64,000 bases of DNA from Chiridota heheva (Eukaryota; Echinodermata; Holothuroidea; Apodida; Chiridotidae): NCBI GenBank assembly GCA_020152595.1, contig JAIGNY010001753.1, forward strand, positions 2,539,501 to 2,603,500. The letters run 5' to 3'. How positions within the stretch are numbered: the stretch's first letter is position 1; the number at the start of each line of letters is the position of its first letter. Below are positions 1-14,100 of this stretch, piece by piece. Made by a program: the position numbers and the translations under genes. The notes below the pieces were generated by a model. The model saw only the letters and a program-made list of their open reading frames with translations. It made no database searches and was not told the origin of the DNA.

Positions 1-1052
<1,052 letters not shown>

Positions 1053-1108
1053 AATTATAATTAATCACTTGCAGCAGTAAAGTGCTCGATACTTAAGTAG
1101 AGCAAAAT

Positions 1109-1748
<640 letters not shown>

Positions 1749-1834
1749 CAGCAGAAAAAATGATTGAAATACACACTGTTTTTAATTGGTCTTAACTGTT
1801 TTTAGCAAGTCATAACTGTTTTAACTGGTAATGA

Positions 1835-2075
1835 ACACATCACCTGTTAAAACCAGATAGGTTTAATTGGAATCTAGAGGCACTTATTTTTTCAATCAGG
1901 GACTATTGCAAATCCTATTTAAAACTAGTTAGGCTTAACTGGAATCATTAGGCATTTATTTTTTGAACAGGGACTATTGCAAATCCCTGTTAAAACCAGC
2001 TTTACTTAAGTGGAATCTACAGGCATTTAATGTTTCCAACAAGGACTTTTACAAGTCCCTGTTAAAACCAGTTAG
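1835..2075. repeat. Degenerate ~75-bp minisatellite (CTGTTAAAACCAG units)
   Basis: About three tandem units. Each has CCTGTTAAAACCAG (or a variant), then TTAATTGGAATCT/ATTAGGCA, then a T-run and AGGGACTATTGCAAAT. The units are diverged but in register. The same CTGTTAAAACCAG core recurs in degenerate form at 4560-4868. Confidence 0.75.
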
Positions 2076-3266
2076 TCTTGACTGGAAATTTTTTCCGCAA
2101 TGGAAATTCTGATTTCCAGTTGGAAAATATATTTTACACCTGAAAATTTGCATCAATTCTCGTAAAATGTCTTAAAAAATTTCGTAGAATTTTCAAGGAA
2201 TTTTTCTTCATATTTGGAAAATATCATCAAAACTAATTAAATTTTCTTAACCTTTTGTAAAACCGTCTTCATTTTTGAAACTTCCATCAATCTTTGGAAA
2301 TTTTTCTTCATTTTCTCAAATTTGCTTCTCTTTGGAGAAATTTGCTTCAATTTTCGTAAAATTTCCTAAACCCATTTTCGGGAAATTAATCATGTTATCG
2401 CCCCTCCCCCTCCTCTTACTCCCCCCCCTCCCCCATTACAAATAGTTTTACGGTGATAAAAGACTTACATCTTTGTAGGTTTCGGACAAAAATTAAATCT
2501 GGCCCCTGATGTGCAATATCTTCATACGCCGCTGCAATATATACATTGTTTGGGCAGTGGGTAGAAGGGAAGGAAAAGAGAGAGAGGGGGGGGGGGGAGT
2601 TAACGGGAGGAGAGGATAGATAGAATAGATAGAAATGAAGTTTAAAACTTTGATTTCCCCCTCCCAAAACTAAAGAAAATTTTCCGAAAAAGAAGAAGGA
2701 AGTTTAAATATTTTCCAAAAAATTCAAAAAGTTTATCGGAACAAAAGAATGTAAATATTTCTTTGTGCGGTAAAATTACAAAAATGATAATGAAAATAAA
2801 ATTGAATACAAATCTATTTGCCTCAACGTTTGATACTTGCAGTTTAGTAGGCCCCTATCTATTAAAAACTTCAAAAAAACTTGAGAATGGTGACGTTGTA
2901 GTTTCTTCACACTCTTAATAGGCATGGCATTAGTATTGTATCACCACTTGGAACTACCAACTCTTGTTCGAAACGGATTACAAAGCTTATACAAAACTCA
3001 AAGAAAATCAGAGTATGTATACATCTTTATAGCCAGGGTAAGTTTCGTGATGTAAATTCAAAAGTTCTTTTCAAGGTTTACACATTTTTAGCTGATTTAT
3101 GAACAGTATATGTAAAGATATTCCACTTAGAATTTCTTATCTAATTCAATCTATTTTGTTTCAAATCTTGTTTGCCTACCATGTTATTGCATATGACTAA
3201 CAGCTTAGTGTTATATAATACTAATAGGCTTATAATAATACTAGGCTAGACCTATATACAGTCTGT
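2076..3266. other. No gene; low-complexity and G-run sequence
   Basis: 2100-2400 holds diverged T-rich short repeats of the GGAAATTTTTCTTCAATTTT type. 2400-2440 is a C-rich tract. 2586-2598 is a run of G. The rest is AT-rich with no reading frame I can support. Confidence 0.5.
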
Positions 3267-3268
3267 TC

Positions 3269-3352
3269 AACTGTAAACGAGTACCAGCCATACTGGGGAG
3301 CTAAGCTGTGACAGCATGGTGTCCTTTCCAGGTGGAGTCATGTACTCCTATC
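3269..3352 (-). repeat. SINE 3'-region fragment
   Basis: The segment containing TGTAAACGAGTACCAGC, then ACTGGGGAG, GTGGAGTCATGTACTCC and ATCCG, follows the same order as the body of the tRNA-derived SINE at 20873-21115 (TGTAAAATGAGTACCAGC, TTGGGGAG, GATGAGTCCATGAACCCATCCG on that element's own strand). It lacks the tRNA-like head. Its printed strand matches the SINE's minus-strand reading, so the strand label is tentative. Confidence 0.45.
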
Positions 3353-3378
3353 CGCGTGCGCAATATAAACTGGATATA

Positions 3379-3424
3379 CCGTATTCGAACGTATTAGGCT
3401 CCCCTGCTCTAATAAGCTCCCACC
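3379..3424. repeat. Short dispersed repeat (GGCGCTTAATA type)
   Basis: About 46 bases whose reverse complement closely matches 37267-37312 (GGATGGGCGCTTAATAAAGC, then AGGCGCTTAATACG, then AAATACGG). A third shorter match, GGATGGGCGCTTGATA, lies near 62251. Probably a fragment of one repeat family. Confidence 0.5.
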
Positions 3425-3866
3425 AAATATTTTTGACTGACAGTGATAACATAGTACATTTGATTAATTTAAAGATTTAAATTATTTTGTTGATGTTCTT
3501 TGCTTATTTTGCGTGTGACACTCAAAACTTGTGTTTTTGTGTTGGTTACTTTGGGGTTAGTGTATAAGATGTATATGATGAATACGGTAAGTGTCTGGAA
3601 TGGATAAGCGTTCTCCTAATAACCAAGTAGAAATCCATATAGCTACACTCCTGGAAATTTCACTGCAGTTTTCTTTTCTCTATTTTTACAGATTACTTTT
3701 TGGAATGTCTCAAGGAGACTTGCTTAAAGGAAATAGTGGGCAGCAAGCTTCAAAATTCAACAAATGTGAATCTGCAGGACATTCAGCGACGTAAGAAGAA
3801 AGATGGGAGAAGAAAAATAAATAAGATTAGGAAAGGGAAAGGAGCAACAATAGAAAAGGAAGAAAC
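3425..3866. other. No gene recognised
   Basis: Short open frames only, with a lysine-rich frame running into the duplication that follows. No domain is recognised. Confidence 0.4.
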
Positions 3867-4049
3867 AGAAAATCAAACGTTCAAAACATTTTGGGTGAAG
3901 GATAAGTACAAATTGTCCTGCCCGAGTGTGCACATCTTCTAATTCATAGTTTGGAAGCAGAAAATGAAAACTGAACAGTTTAAAACATTTCTGACAAAGG
4001 ATAAGAAAACGTGCCATGCCCAAATGTGCATATCTTTTAATTCAGAGTT
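3867..4049. repeat. Tandem duplication, ~93 bp, two diverged copies
   Basis: Copy 1 (3867-3951) and copy 2 (3960-4049) share AAAACATTT, AAGGATAAG, the TGCCC...TGTGCA block and ATCTT(C/T)TAATTCA in the same order. A lysine-rich open frame crosses copy 1 and stops in it, so this is not evidence of coding. Confidence 0.65.
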
Positions 4050-4559
4050 GAATGTATATGTACACACTTTTTGTTATCAACTTGCCTTATAATAAGGTAA
4101 GAGTTTATTGCATGTGTAGTTATATAAGTTAATATTAAGTAGTTCTTATTGGATCGTAAGTATTAATTTTTCAGGTTGAAAAGAAATTTTCTTGGTTGGG
4201 TGTGCTCTTTATTTTGTACATGTGTTCAAAACTTCTATTGTTCTATTAGTGTAGTTTATTCATTATATGGTTTTAGTAATAACAAAAAAGGGCTATGGAC
4301 ATTTTACAGGGTAAAAATATCTTGCCATTTCCAGAGTATGTTTTTAATCATTAGTTCTATAGCTTATTTTAAATAAAGAAAAAGAAACCTATTGAGTTTA
4401 TTTGATTCAATTTGTTTTTGCTTTTTCTCTAAACAATGTAATCGTTGATTCAGAGTTAGTAAAGGAAATTCGATCAATGATCTTTGTAAAATTCCTTATT
4501 TGAAATAACTTTTCAAACGCAAATCTGACTTGCCAGAAACATTTGTTTCTGTTAACAAT
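4050..4559. other. No gene recognised
   Basis: AT-rich; a 66-codon open frame at 4176-4376 has no recognisable domain or splice context. Confidence 0.4.
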
Positions 4560-5624
<1,065 letters not shown>

Positions 5625-6606
5625 TGCCTTTTCTCCAACCATTTGCCCAAGCAAATTGATTGCATCCATTTTTATTCAGCCAGTTTCTAAAATGAGATTT
5701 TTGCTGATCACTCAGCATATAGCAATGATATACCCTTCTTGTATATCTAGTAATTGTCACATTAGCAGCCTCGCTAATATTTCCTAATATTCATTATACA
5801 ATTCCTTGGATAAGATCTTGTAAAAGACTCTCTTTGCAATTACCATGGTTCATTTCAGAGGCTCTTAAAATATTTTGAGTGATGTATTAAAAAACACCAG
5901 AAAACGAGCAAAAAGCGAGCACAAATCACGTGGTTGTAGTAATAATCAGCAAAATCAAGTATATGGTATCAAGTGTAGAACATCAGAGACATTTTTCCAT
6001 CGTTTGTGGTAAAAGACAGACAAGTCTAATCTACGTCATCTTGGAATAATCATTTGGATTAAATTGGTGAGATCTTTCTTTTATTTTTGTTACCTTAGTG
6101 CTTTGTAAACCCTGTTGATTACTTTGTTTTAGCAATATTTTAGCTATAATCAGATTATTACAGATGTTTAAAATTGATGAAATTTTTGGATTAATTCAGT
6201 AATGATATATTTATATGTCAATCCTGCTTAATTAGATAATAAAACTTGCAGATCGACTTTTATCCATAAAGGTATCAAAATACCAGATATCTGTATGGAA
6301 GTAAATACAAAAAAAGTGGTGTTACACACTTGCTTTGGCAAGTTATGTTAAACTATATGTAGGCAACCAATTTGATTTGAAGTCTTAGTCACAATTTCAA
6401 ACTTTCTTCAAATTTTAGGTCATTATTACTTTACCAAACCCATTTTCTGCTACTCTGCTCACATTTCCAATAATTGGTTATAATATTTCCAATCAGTTTC
6501 AATGAAATATGGGTCAGGAATTTATGGCTGCGATGGCACTGCTAGTCTTATATCTACACAACATGTTAGAGTTTTGTACCGTACTGCAGTTTTTTTAATG
6601 CTGTTG
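5625..6606. other. No gene recognised
   Basis: AT-rich intergenic sequence without a supported reading frame or named repeat. Confidence 0.4.
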
Positions 6607-7212
6607 TTAAAGGTATATGGACAAGTACAAAAAAAAAAAAAACCTTTAATTTCTGAGTTTGACAGTCTTTGAATTTTGAAGATATATAGCGTGTGTAGTT
6701 TTTAAGATATAAGTAACCAAAGTTTTGATTTTGTTAATATGTTCATTAATGTGAAACAATGGGATGTGTGAACAGGAAAACACCTGGCATTTCTTTTTCA
6801 TTTCCTTATATTTCTTTCAATAATTTTAAACCTTGAAGATGTTCAAAATGCCTTATCTAGCTTGAGGTTAGTTGTGGTGTGGGGTGAAGAGAGCAGGGGG
6901 GGGGGGGGGGGAGGTATGGTTAAGTCAAACTATCTTCTTTAATACAAAAATAAATTTTTCTAAAAGAAATGACAGAGGGTTGAAAACCAATCATTACATA
7001 AGAAGATGAAGACTATGCCTCCTCCATACATCACATCTGTAACACAAAATTTTACATATTTTCCCATGTTTTGCACAAATTATTCAAAAAGCTATAAAAT
7101 GGCGAAACTGTTATCCGATTTTAATGAATTTATTAGCTTTTGTTATGTTTTTAGTGGAATGATGTTAAATAAATTTAGCTAATATTGCCTCTACCTGTCC
7201 ATATACCTTTAA
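6607..7212. mobile_element. TTAA-flanked inverted-repeat element (MITE copy 1)
   Basis: The left end TTAAAGGTATATGGACA is matched by the inverted right end TGTCCATATACCTTTAA, with TTAA at both outer edges, giving a 606-bp non-coding unit. An element with closely similar ends lies at 14803-15331. TTAA target duplications are typical of piggyBac and Kolobok DNA transposons. It contains a run of G near 6893-6912 and no protein frame, so it is a non-autonomous derivative. Confidence 0.75.
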
Positions 7213-7951
7213 ATAATATATGTTAGTGTGTGATTTAGAATCAAACCATTAGTTTTCCATGAATCACACGTAGTATGCACGCTTCAGACACTTAATATAA
7301 TAGCAAATGGTCTTTCATCTGTTCACTGTACACAATTTCACTGACCTAAATATCTGCATACAGCAATACTCTCGCTTCCATCAAACCCTCACAAATCATC
7401 AATTTCGCTCTACCAAGCAGCCAAGCGAAAAATTTCATCTGAAATATTGAAACTAAACATTAATTGTGCAAAATCACCATTTCAGTGTCATCAAGCTTTA
7501 ACGCTTCAAAAGTTTCCACATTGGATGTAGTCAAGCTTACTGTTTAATGGTTTGAAGTTGATATATCTATTTGAATAGGACCTTTTAAGATACGTCTTAA
7601 AATTGGCTTTGCAAATCTGCATGTCTGCATATAAGGTACGCTATTTGTGTGAACGAGTTTAGATGAAATGTATACGAAATTCAACCAGTACATTTGAAGA
7701 CATGGTCAAGATATTGTGATGGTCATGGCTTAATTAGTCATGACCAATTTCAACTGTAAGCAAAACGTGATTAAGTGATTTCGGTGTAAATTATTAAGAG
7801 TTTAAAGCTAGCTGTTGGACAGTTTAATCTAGGTAATGCTAGGGCTAACATTACCACAAAAATATTGCAGATCCTAGCGTAAGCTCTTATAATCATCATA
7901 TATAAAAACCTTTTTTTTTACATTTGAATTTATGTTCTTTATATTATTCAG
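7213..7951. other. Upstream region of DEG/ENaC gene 1
   Basis: No coding sequence seen. A pyrimidine tract ending TATTATTCAG at 7951 could be the acceptor of a 5'-UTR exon holding the start codon. No promoter element could be assigned with confidence. Confidence 0.35.
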
Positions 7952-7978
7952 GTTTAAGACAAACAGTAAGGTTTGAAA

Positions 7979-8154
7979 ATGGAGCTAAATGAAGATAAAG
8001 ATGGAACGGTGACGACAACAGGTTTGACCGTCTTGGAAAATTCCGCGTCAAAGACAAAGCATTCTTTTGTTAATGATATAAGGGACTGTTTCAGAGAGTC
8101 AAGTCTACATGGGATGAACTATGTTACTAACGAACAGTTCAACTGGAAAAGAAG
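7979..8154 (+). CDS. DEG/ENaC gene 1, exon 1 (cytosolic N terminus)
   Basis: The start is the ATG at 7979; an in-frame TAA lies at 7967-7969. The 58 residues are acidic and Ser/Thr-rich at first, then carry FRESSLHGMNYV with the His-Gly pair needed for gating in this family. The exon ends AAG|GTACGT in phase 2. It probably shares its exon with a short 5'-UTR from about 7952. Confidence 0.88.
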
Positions 8155-11100
8155 GTACGTTTATTTGTGTTCCGACTGCTCAATTTTGCTTAACATGATG
8201 AAAATTTTGTTCTAAAAAGTTTGCAAGAAGTTTTTTTAGATCATGGAGCTATTAATAGTACCATCTTCAGATCAAATGGCTGGACTGTCTAGGACTGCAC
8301 ACAGTTGATTGCACTCCTTAATGACTGTTTATTCATCGTGCCTGAATGTACAAAGCAGTTGCATCCATAATCACTTTTTGGTATCAGTTACAGTTCAGCA
8401 CTCAGAGCAAGCCCGGTTTTAGCATGGTAGCTCCATGGTCTCACAAGGTCAATGATGTTTGTAAATTTGATATCTTTCTGCAAACAATGCATTTGTTTAA
8501 AAGATTAGATACTGTGTCTTAAAAACATAAAGGCTACTAGACTTTCTGGAATAAATAAGTTTATGTAGGGAATTGTATAGTAGCAACGCAAGCTCTCTGC
8601 ATGTCAAAAAAAGGCTGTTTATTTATTTGTACTTATTCTGAAAATAGTCTTAAATAAAGGAATTAACTTTGAAAGAAGACTGATACCAATGATTAAATAT
8701 TTATTGCTATGAATGCATTAATCAATTGATAATTAATAGCAATTAATTTTCTATTGTTTCTATTTGTTAAAACAGATTTGATGTAAAATATCCATAATAG
8801 TTTAAGATATTTCTTTTGATTTAGTACGATCCTTTAAATTATTCATGCCATGTAATAATTGTTCTCGTAATTCTAAACGCAATGATTTTATGATTGTTTT
8901 AATTTTGTGTGTGTTTTTTTTTACCTTTTTCATGATCTATATCCAATTGTATTCAATCTCAAATCTTTTCTTCTGGGAAATTTAGCATGGTAGTCAGTAG
9001 TGTCACTAAGAGGCTCATATAGCGAGTGGTAATTACCCAAGCTAGGGCCTACTCCAGAGTTTATGCTAGAGTTTTGTCTAAAAATGTCCTCCCCATGTCA
9101 GAAAAGGTGAGACAAGAAATATTTTTTTAAAAGCTAGTTTTTGACGCCCCTGCCAAAACACCCACCCACCAAAAGAGTTAGAATTACCCACTTTCCGACT
9201 TTTTCCTTAAAATATTCAACTTTTTCCTCCAGATCTTTCTTTTCCTGCTAAATAAATCCGCCTTTTTTCTTAAAAAAGTTTTTGATCAAAATCTCTGACA
9301 AGTTCTTTTAAATGTTTGCCAGATTTTGCAAAATATCGACGTATCAATAAAAAGTCTTAATTATTTGCACATATATCCGACTTTTACTTTTATCAAATTT
9401 TCAAGGTTTTTCCTCAAAATTTCTGGCTTTTCCGAGTCCTTCAAAATGGCCTAAATTTTTCCTTATCACCGATTTAGTCAATGTTATGTTCTGGTATTGC
9501 GCAATGTTGACAGTATGGATTCCGCTTCCAGGCTAGTAACAAAGGGGTATGACGGGGTGACGTACCCCAACTTCCTGTGAGCCCATCTGTTAAAAGTTGT
9601 ACAAAATCTGTACAAAGTTGTATTCAGGAATTACTCTGTTTTTCACCTGACCAGGGTCTGTTTCTAATACCAATTTTGATACCAGCCAAATGGATTTAAA
9701 TATTTACAGAATTTTTACAAAGTCAAATTTTATTTTAGAGTTATTATTAGTAGTGGCAAAATTCTACCTCTAAATAGGGGATGGATTCAGTTGGGTTCCA
9801 AAATTCTGAAGGAATTTCAACTGAAAATATCAACCACAGAAATGATCAAATTGCTTTGAGCAGTCATCTGGATTCTGTTCCTACTTATATGGGTAATTAT
9901 TATCATTTTTAAGCCAGTTGGAGCCATCAAAAGCATGGAATCTTCAGCGCTTCTACCGTTACACCCCTAGACCCCTAACCATGCAAGGCTGTCAGCTATA
10001 AGTTGTTTTCTTATTTTCATTAAAAAAAATTCCATTGCCATTGCGGGCCATCAAAAATAGGGAATTTCCAGACCTTCGCCCTGGGTCCTTACTCCACTAA
10101 AGCCCCTTAATAAGGCCCTTGGATCACATTGACATGTCCTAATTGCCCCTCACCCACCCCCTTCCCCTGGACAATAAAAACGGTCAGCGACTAATATATC
10201 AGATACATCCCCATTTATTTTATTTAAAATCCGGAAATTTTGAGCCCCCATCCCTCCCTTGTTTCTATCCATGCGTAGATATTCCGAAAGATTTTTACGA
10301 AACAGTACAATAGTTACAAAAGTTGATAAGTCTCATATTATACATGTGTCCTTGAACTTCCACTTTCCTACCTCAGTACTTTTACATAACGGTGAAATAG
10401 TACTTAACTTATAAAAAAAATGCACCACCTCCCCCTCCCCCTTTTCTTACTAATAGAAAGTTTTTCGCTTCAAAAAGAATATATCACCAAATGTTCTTCT
10501 TTATTTCTTATTTGTAAACAACTAATGTAACAAATCAATTCAAAACAAGTCAATTTTGGTAAGCACATAAGTTAGTTATTCCTTTATCCATAAATAAACT
10601 TTAACTGACAAAAAAAAAAAAAACTAGTGGCATTGGCCTAAGAATATTCGTGGAGTTTGTAGATACCAAATACCAAATTTCCCACGTCCCCTCACAAATT
10701 CTTAGGTGTAGAAGGGTAGTCCACATATTCCTTGACATATGGTCATTTAACAATCAAGACCCTCAAATAAAAGTGTAATCATATCTAGAAAACTTAAGAT
10801 AAATAATGGAGAAAAACACACACAAAGTCAATTGGCAACTGAGGCCTAAGCGGTTGCCAGATTATTTCAATGCAAAAATCAGCCTAACGAGTAGAGTACA
10901 CTTTCTCTAGAATCAAAAAAAGTTATATCAAAAAAAAAAAAAGAAGCTTGATTAATTAAGCAAAAAAATACTACGGTCCTTGTCTAAACTTAATTTATTA
11001 ATTGCTATGATGGTCAAAATTTGTTGAAATTTAAGCCCACATGTCTGTTAACTGTCCGTAATTATACACTGGGCTGCTGCGGTACACTATAAAATGCAGT

Positions 11101-14100
11101 GCAGTCCCTGCATTGGCTTCACAATGCAACGTATACAAACTACATAACTACGGAGATGTGCACACATGTGTTAATTACACAAGATTTATTTTCGTTGGCA
11201 TTTACATTATGGGTGTCGAAGTTTTGCCTGGGATCTAATGATAGAGCGTTTTGTGTTTGAGTAAACATGAGGCTGTCCTCAATCCGATATCGTCTTAAAT
11301 TTGTTGCAAACTTTTAAATGTAAAACTTACAACTTATATTGCTAAAGTAAAAACATTTCTTACAAACCCAACTTTACTTATACAACGAAAAACTGTCCGT
11401 TTCTTATATTAGTTTACCCTAATAACACCATGATTTCGAAAAAGTCTGGAAGACATGATATGGATTTCATGTCGTCACTTATTGAATATCAATATGGTTT
11501 TGAGAATTTTATGCTCTGGAGTGATCCATATAAATATTTTTAAAACACTGAAACACTCCTCGTATGGAAATGACGCAGTAAAGCTCTTCGATAATTCAGC
11601 ATATTGATTACCTTGCATATTTTCGAATCATGATGATAATCCTACCAGAGGTGATTACGCAAAGCACAGAATTAAAATTGATAGAGAAATACAATTGTTA
11701 ATGAGAATGGGTTACAAAATTGCAATAAGTTTCTAATCACCACATAATAAGAAGGCATATATGCATTTATGTTGTGCAAAATATTGTTATGGCATTCATC
11801 AATTTAACTTACTTTATTATATGAAAACACCAAATCACTGATCTAAAAGACAGCAAGTCTCTATAAATGACTTTGCTGCAATGACTCAGAAAAAGGAAAT
11901 TAATCTTTCCATTTAAATATGAATAATCGATTACAGTGGACATTATTTGCCCGGTTTTTTTTAATATTGGAACTGCAATGCACTCCTTGCCTTCTTTAAC
12001 AACCCTTGTTAGATGGAAAATCTTTTAAAATTAGTATTATTGTCTCTGTTATACAAAATTTTAAGCTCATGATAAAATCAAAACGGCAAATAGCTTGTAT
12101 GAGTAATATCTATAATTAGTACGTAAAGGCAATGGAGATGAATTTTCAGGTTTAAGTCAAACTTTTAACCAGGTCTATGAAAAGGAGGTTCAGTTTTGAT
12201 GAGAACGGGAAATTTTCCAACTGTAATTTCGAAAATGGTTTCGACAACGTCATGGTTGGTATTCATGTTGTGTGGTTGAGTGAAGTTTTTCTGACCGCCT
12301 CAGGTCTCGGAAACTATTCAGTTTTTAGAAGCGTGTACCGGTACCTCTTTTAAGGATTTCACTGTGGGCGATAAATATGCCCCTTTGTCAAAGACCATGG
12401 ATGGCCGTTTGTCGTGGGAAAATGAAAGCTTATTATAGGGTAGTTCGTGTATTTCACAAGACTTCGAAATTACAATGAATGTTCCTTACAAATGTTGTTC
12501 GGAATTTGTCACAAAGAAGGTTTTCTCAGATGTAAGTATACATTTGGCTACGGGTATCAAAAATTGTTAACAGTGAAGAAATTCAAAACAATGAATTTCT
12601 TAAGTTAAAAAATCTTAAAATGATTCAACACTGATTTAATGTTAAACCAAATATCGAAGCATTTTTCCAATCAGGGAATATCAAGCTTCAATTATTTAAG
12701 AATGACTGGGGAGAAGTAGAACACACAATCATTTTGCTACTGAATTTTGCTAAAAATATTTCTTAGTCACCTTATTATTAAAAAGTTCAAGCTATTTTGC
12801 TATGACTTTTGTTCTCATTTCCTATCATGTCTTATGGTTGCAATCTGGAACATTTTAGAAAACTATATCAATGAAATACAAAAAAACACGGAGTTACGGA
12901 GTTAAATTGACATGAACAAATTAAAATCTTACATTCAGTGTTTAATTGACCGTCATATAAGCACAAATTTACCCAAAATAATTATAGAAAATATCGATAG
13001 TTGTAGAGATTCACACACTTCTTTGGCAAGCATGAAAGGAGGGGGGTGTGTAACGTAGTTTACAACTTACAGTATAAGCATGGCTTACTTTGTTAACATT
13101 ATATTATGTTGTTAAAACACTATGTTGTTTCATTTTATTTAGATATTTGTTTCGGTACGGTCTATAACACATTTTGGTATAACCCATTCTCCGAAACAGC
13201 AAAGTTTGCAAATGTTTGATGTGTGATATGAAATATCTTCAATTATTACCGATTGTGTTTTTCAGGTTTTCGTGGTTAATCGTCATGCTTTGTTTTATGA
13301 GTTGGCTCGCATACGTCGTCTTCGGGAGTGTGAGCAAATATCTTTCATATCCGATCGCTACCGTTATTGATATTCAATACGCCAATGAAATTATTTTCCC
13401 TGCTGTAACGTTATGTAACTACAACCAGTATCGGAAATCACGAACAACCGATTATGAACAAGATGTGGTAAGTGCATTTTATAAACCGAATTTAAGACTT
13501 TTTGTGACATAACCTAGAAATGTATTTCTTTCAGTTTAAATGATAATATTCACAGTGCATAAACTCGAAATGAGCTTTGTGGAAGCTAAATGGTATGCAA
13601 CATGTAGAGGTATTACCATAAAAGAAAAGGGTGGGGGTAGAGGTTTAATATTTGCTCATCATGCTGTACCTTGTTTTGTCTTCTTGCACATATGATAAAC
13701 ATGCTCGATCATCAAAATAACCATTTTTAATAATACATAGCATTTAAAGTGAGCACACGTTTTTGTAAGTCTACTTAACTTTCAACATTTTGTCAACAGT
13801 TGCTAAGAGCACTATCTGAACAAACAAGTGATCCCATAGATTGGACAGAATACGACGCAAGGTTTTCCAATTACACTTGGAACCTGACTGAGCGGGCTTT
13901 AGACTATGGTCACAAAATCGAAGATATGTTGATTGGTTGCACATGGAGAACAGGAGACCAATGCACATTTCAAGATTTCAAGACAGTTATTACGGATTTT
14001 GGGGTAAGTTTAAAATTTTGGTGTCTTAAAATGTTTATCATGGTATTATAAATTCAAATTTCCTTCCACAAGACTTGAAACTTCACAACTTAGGACTTTG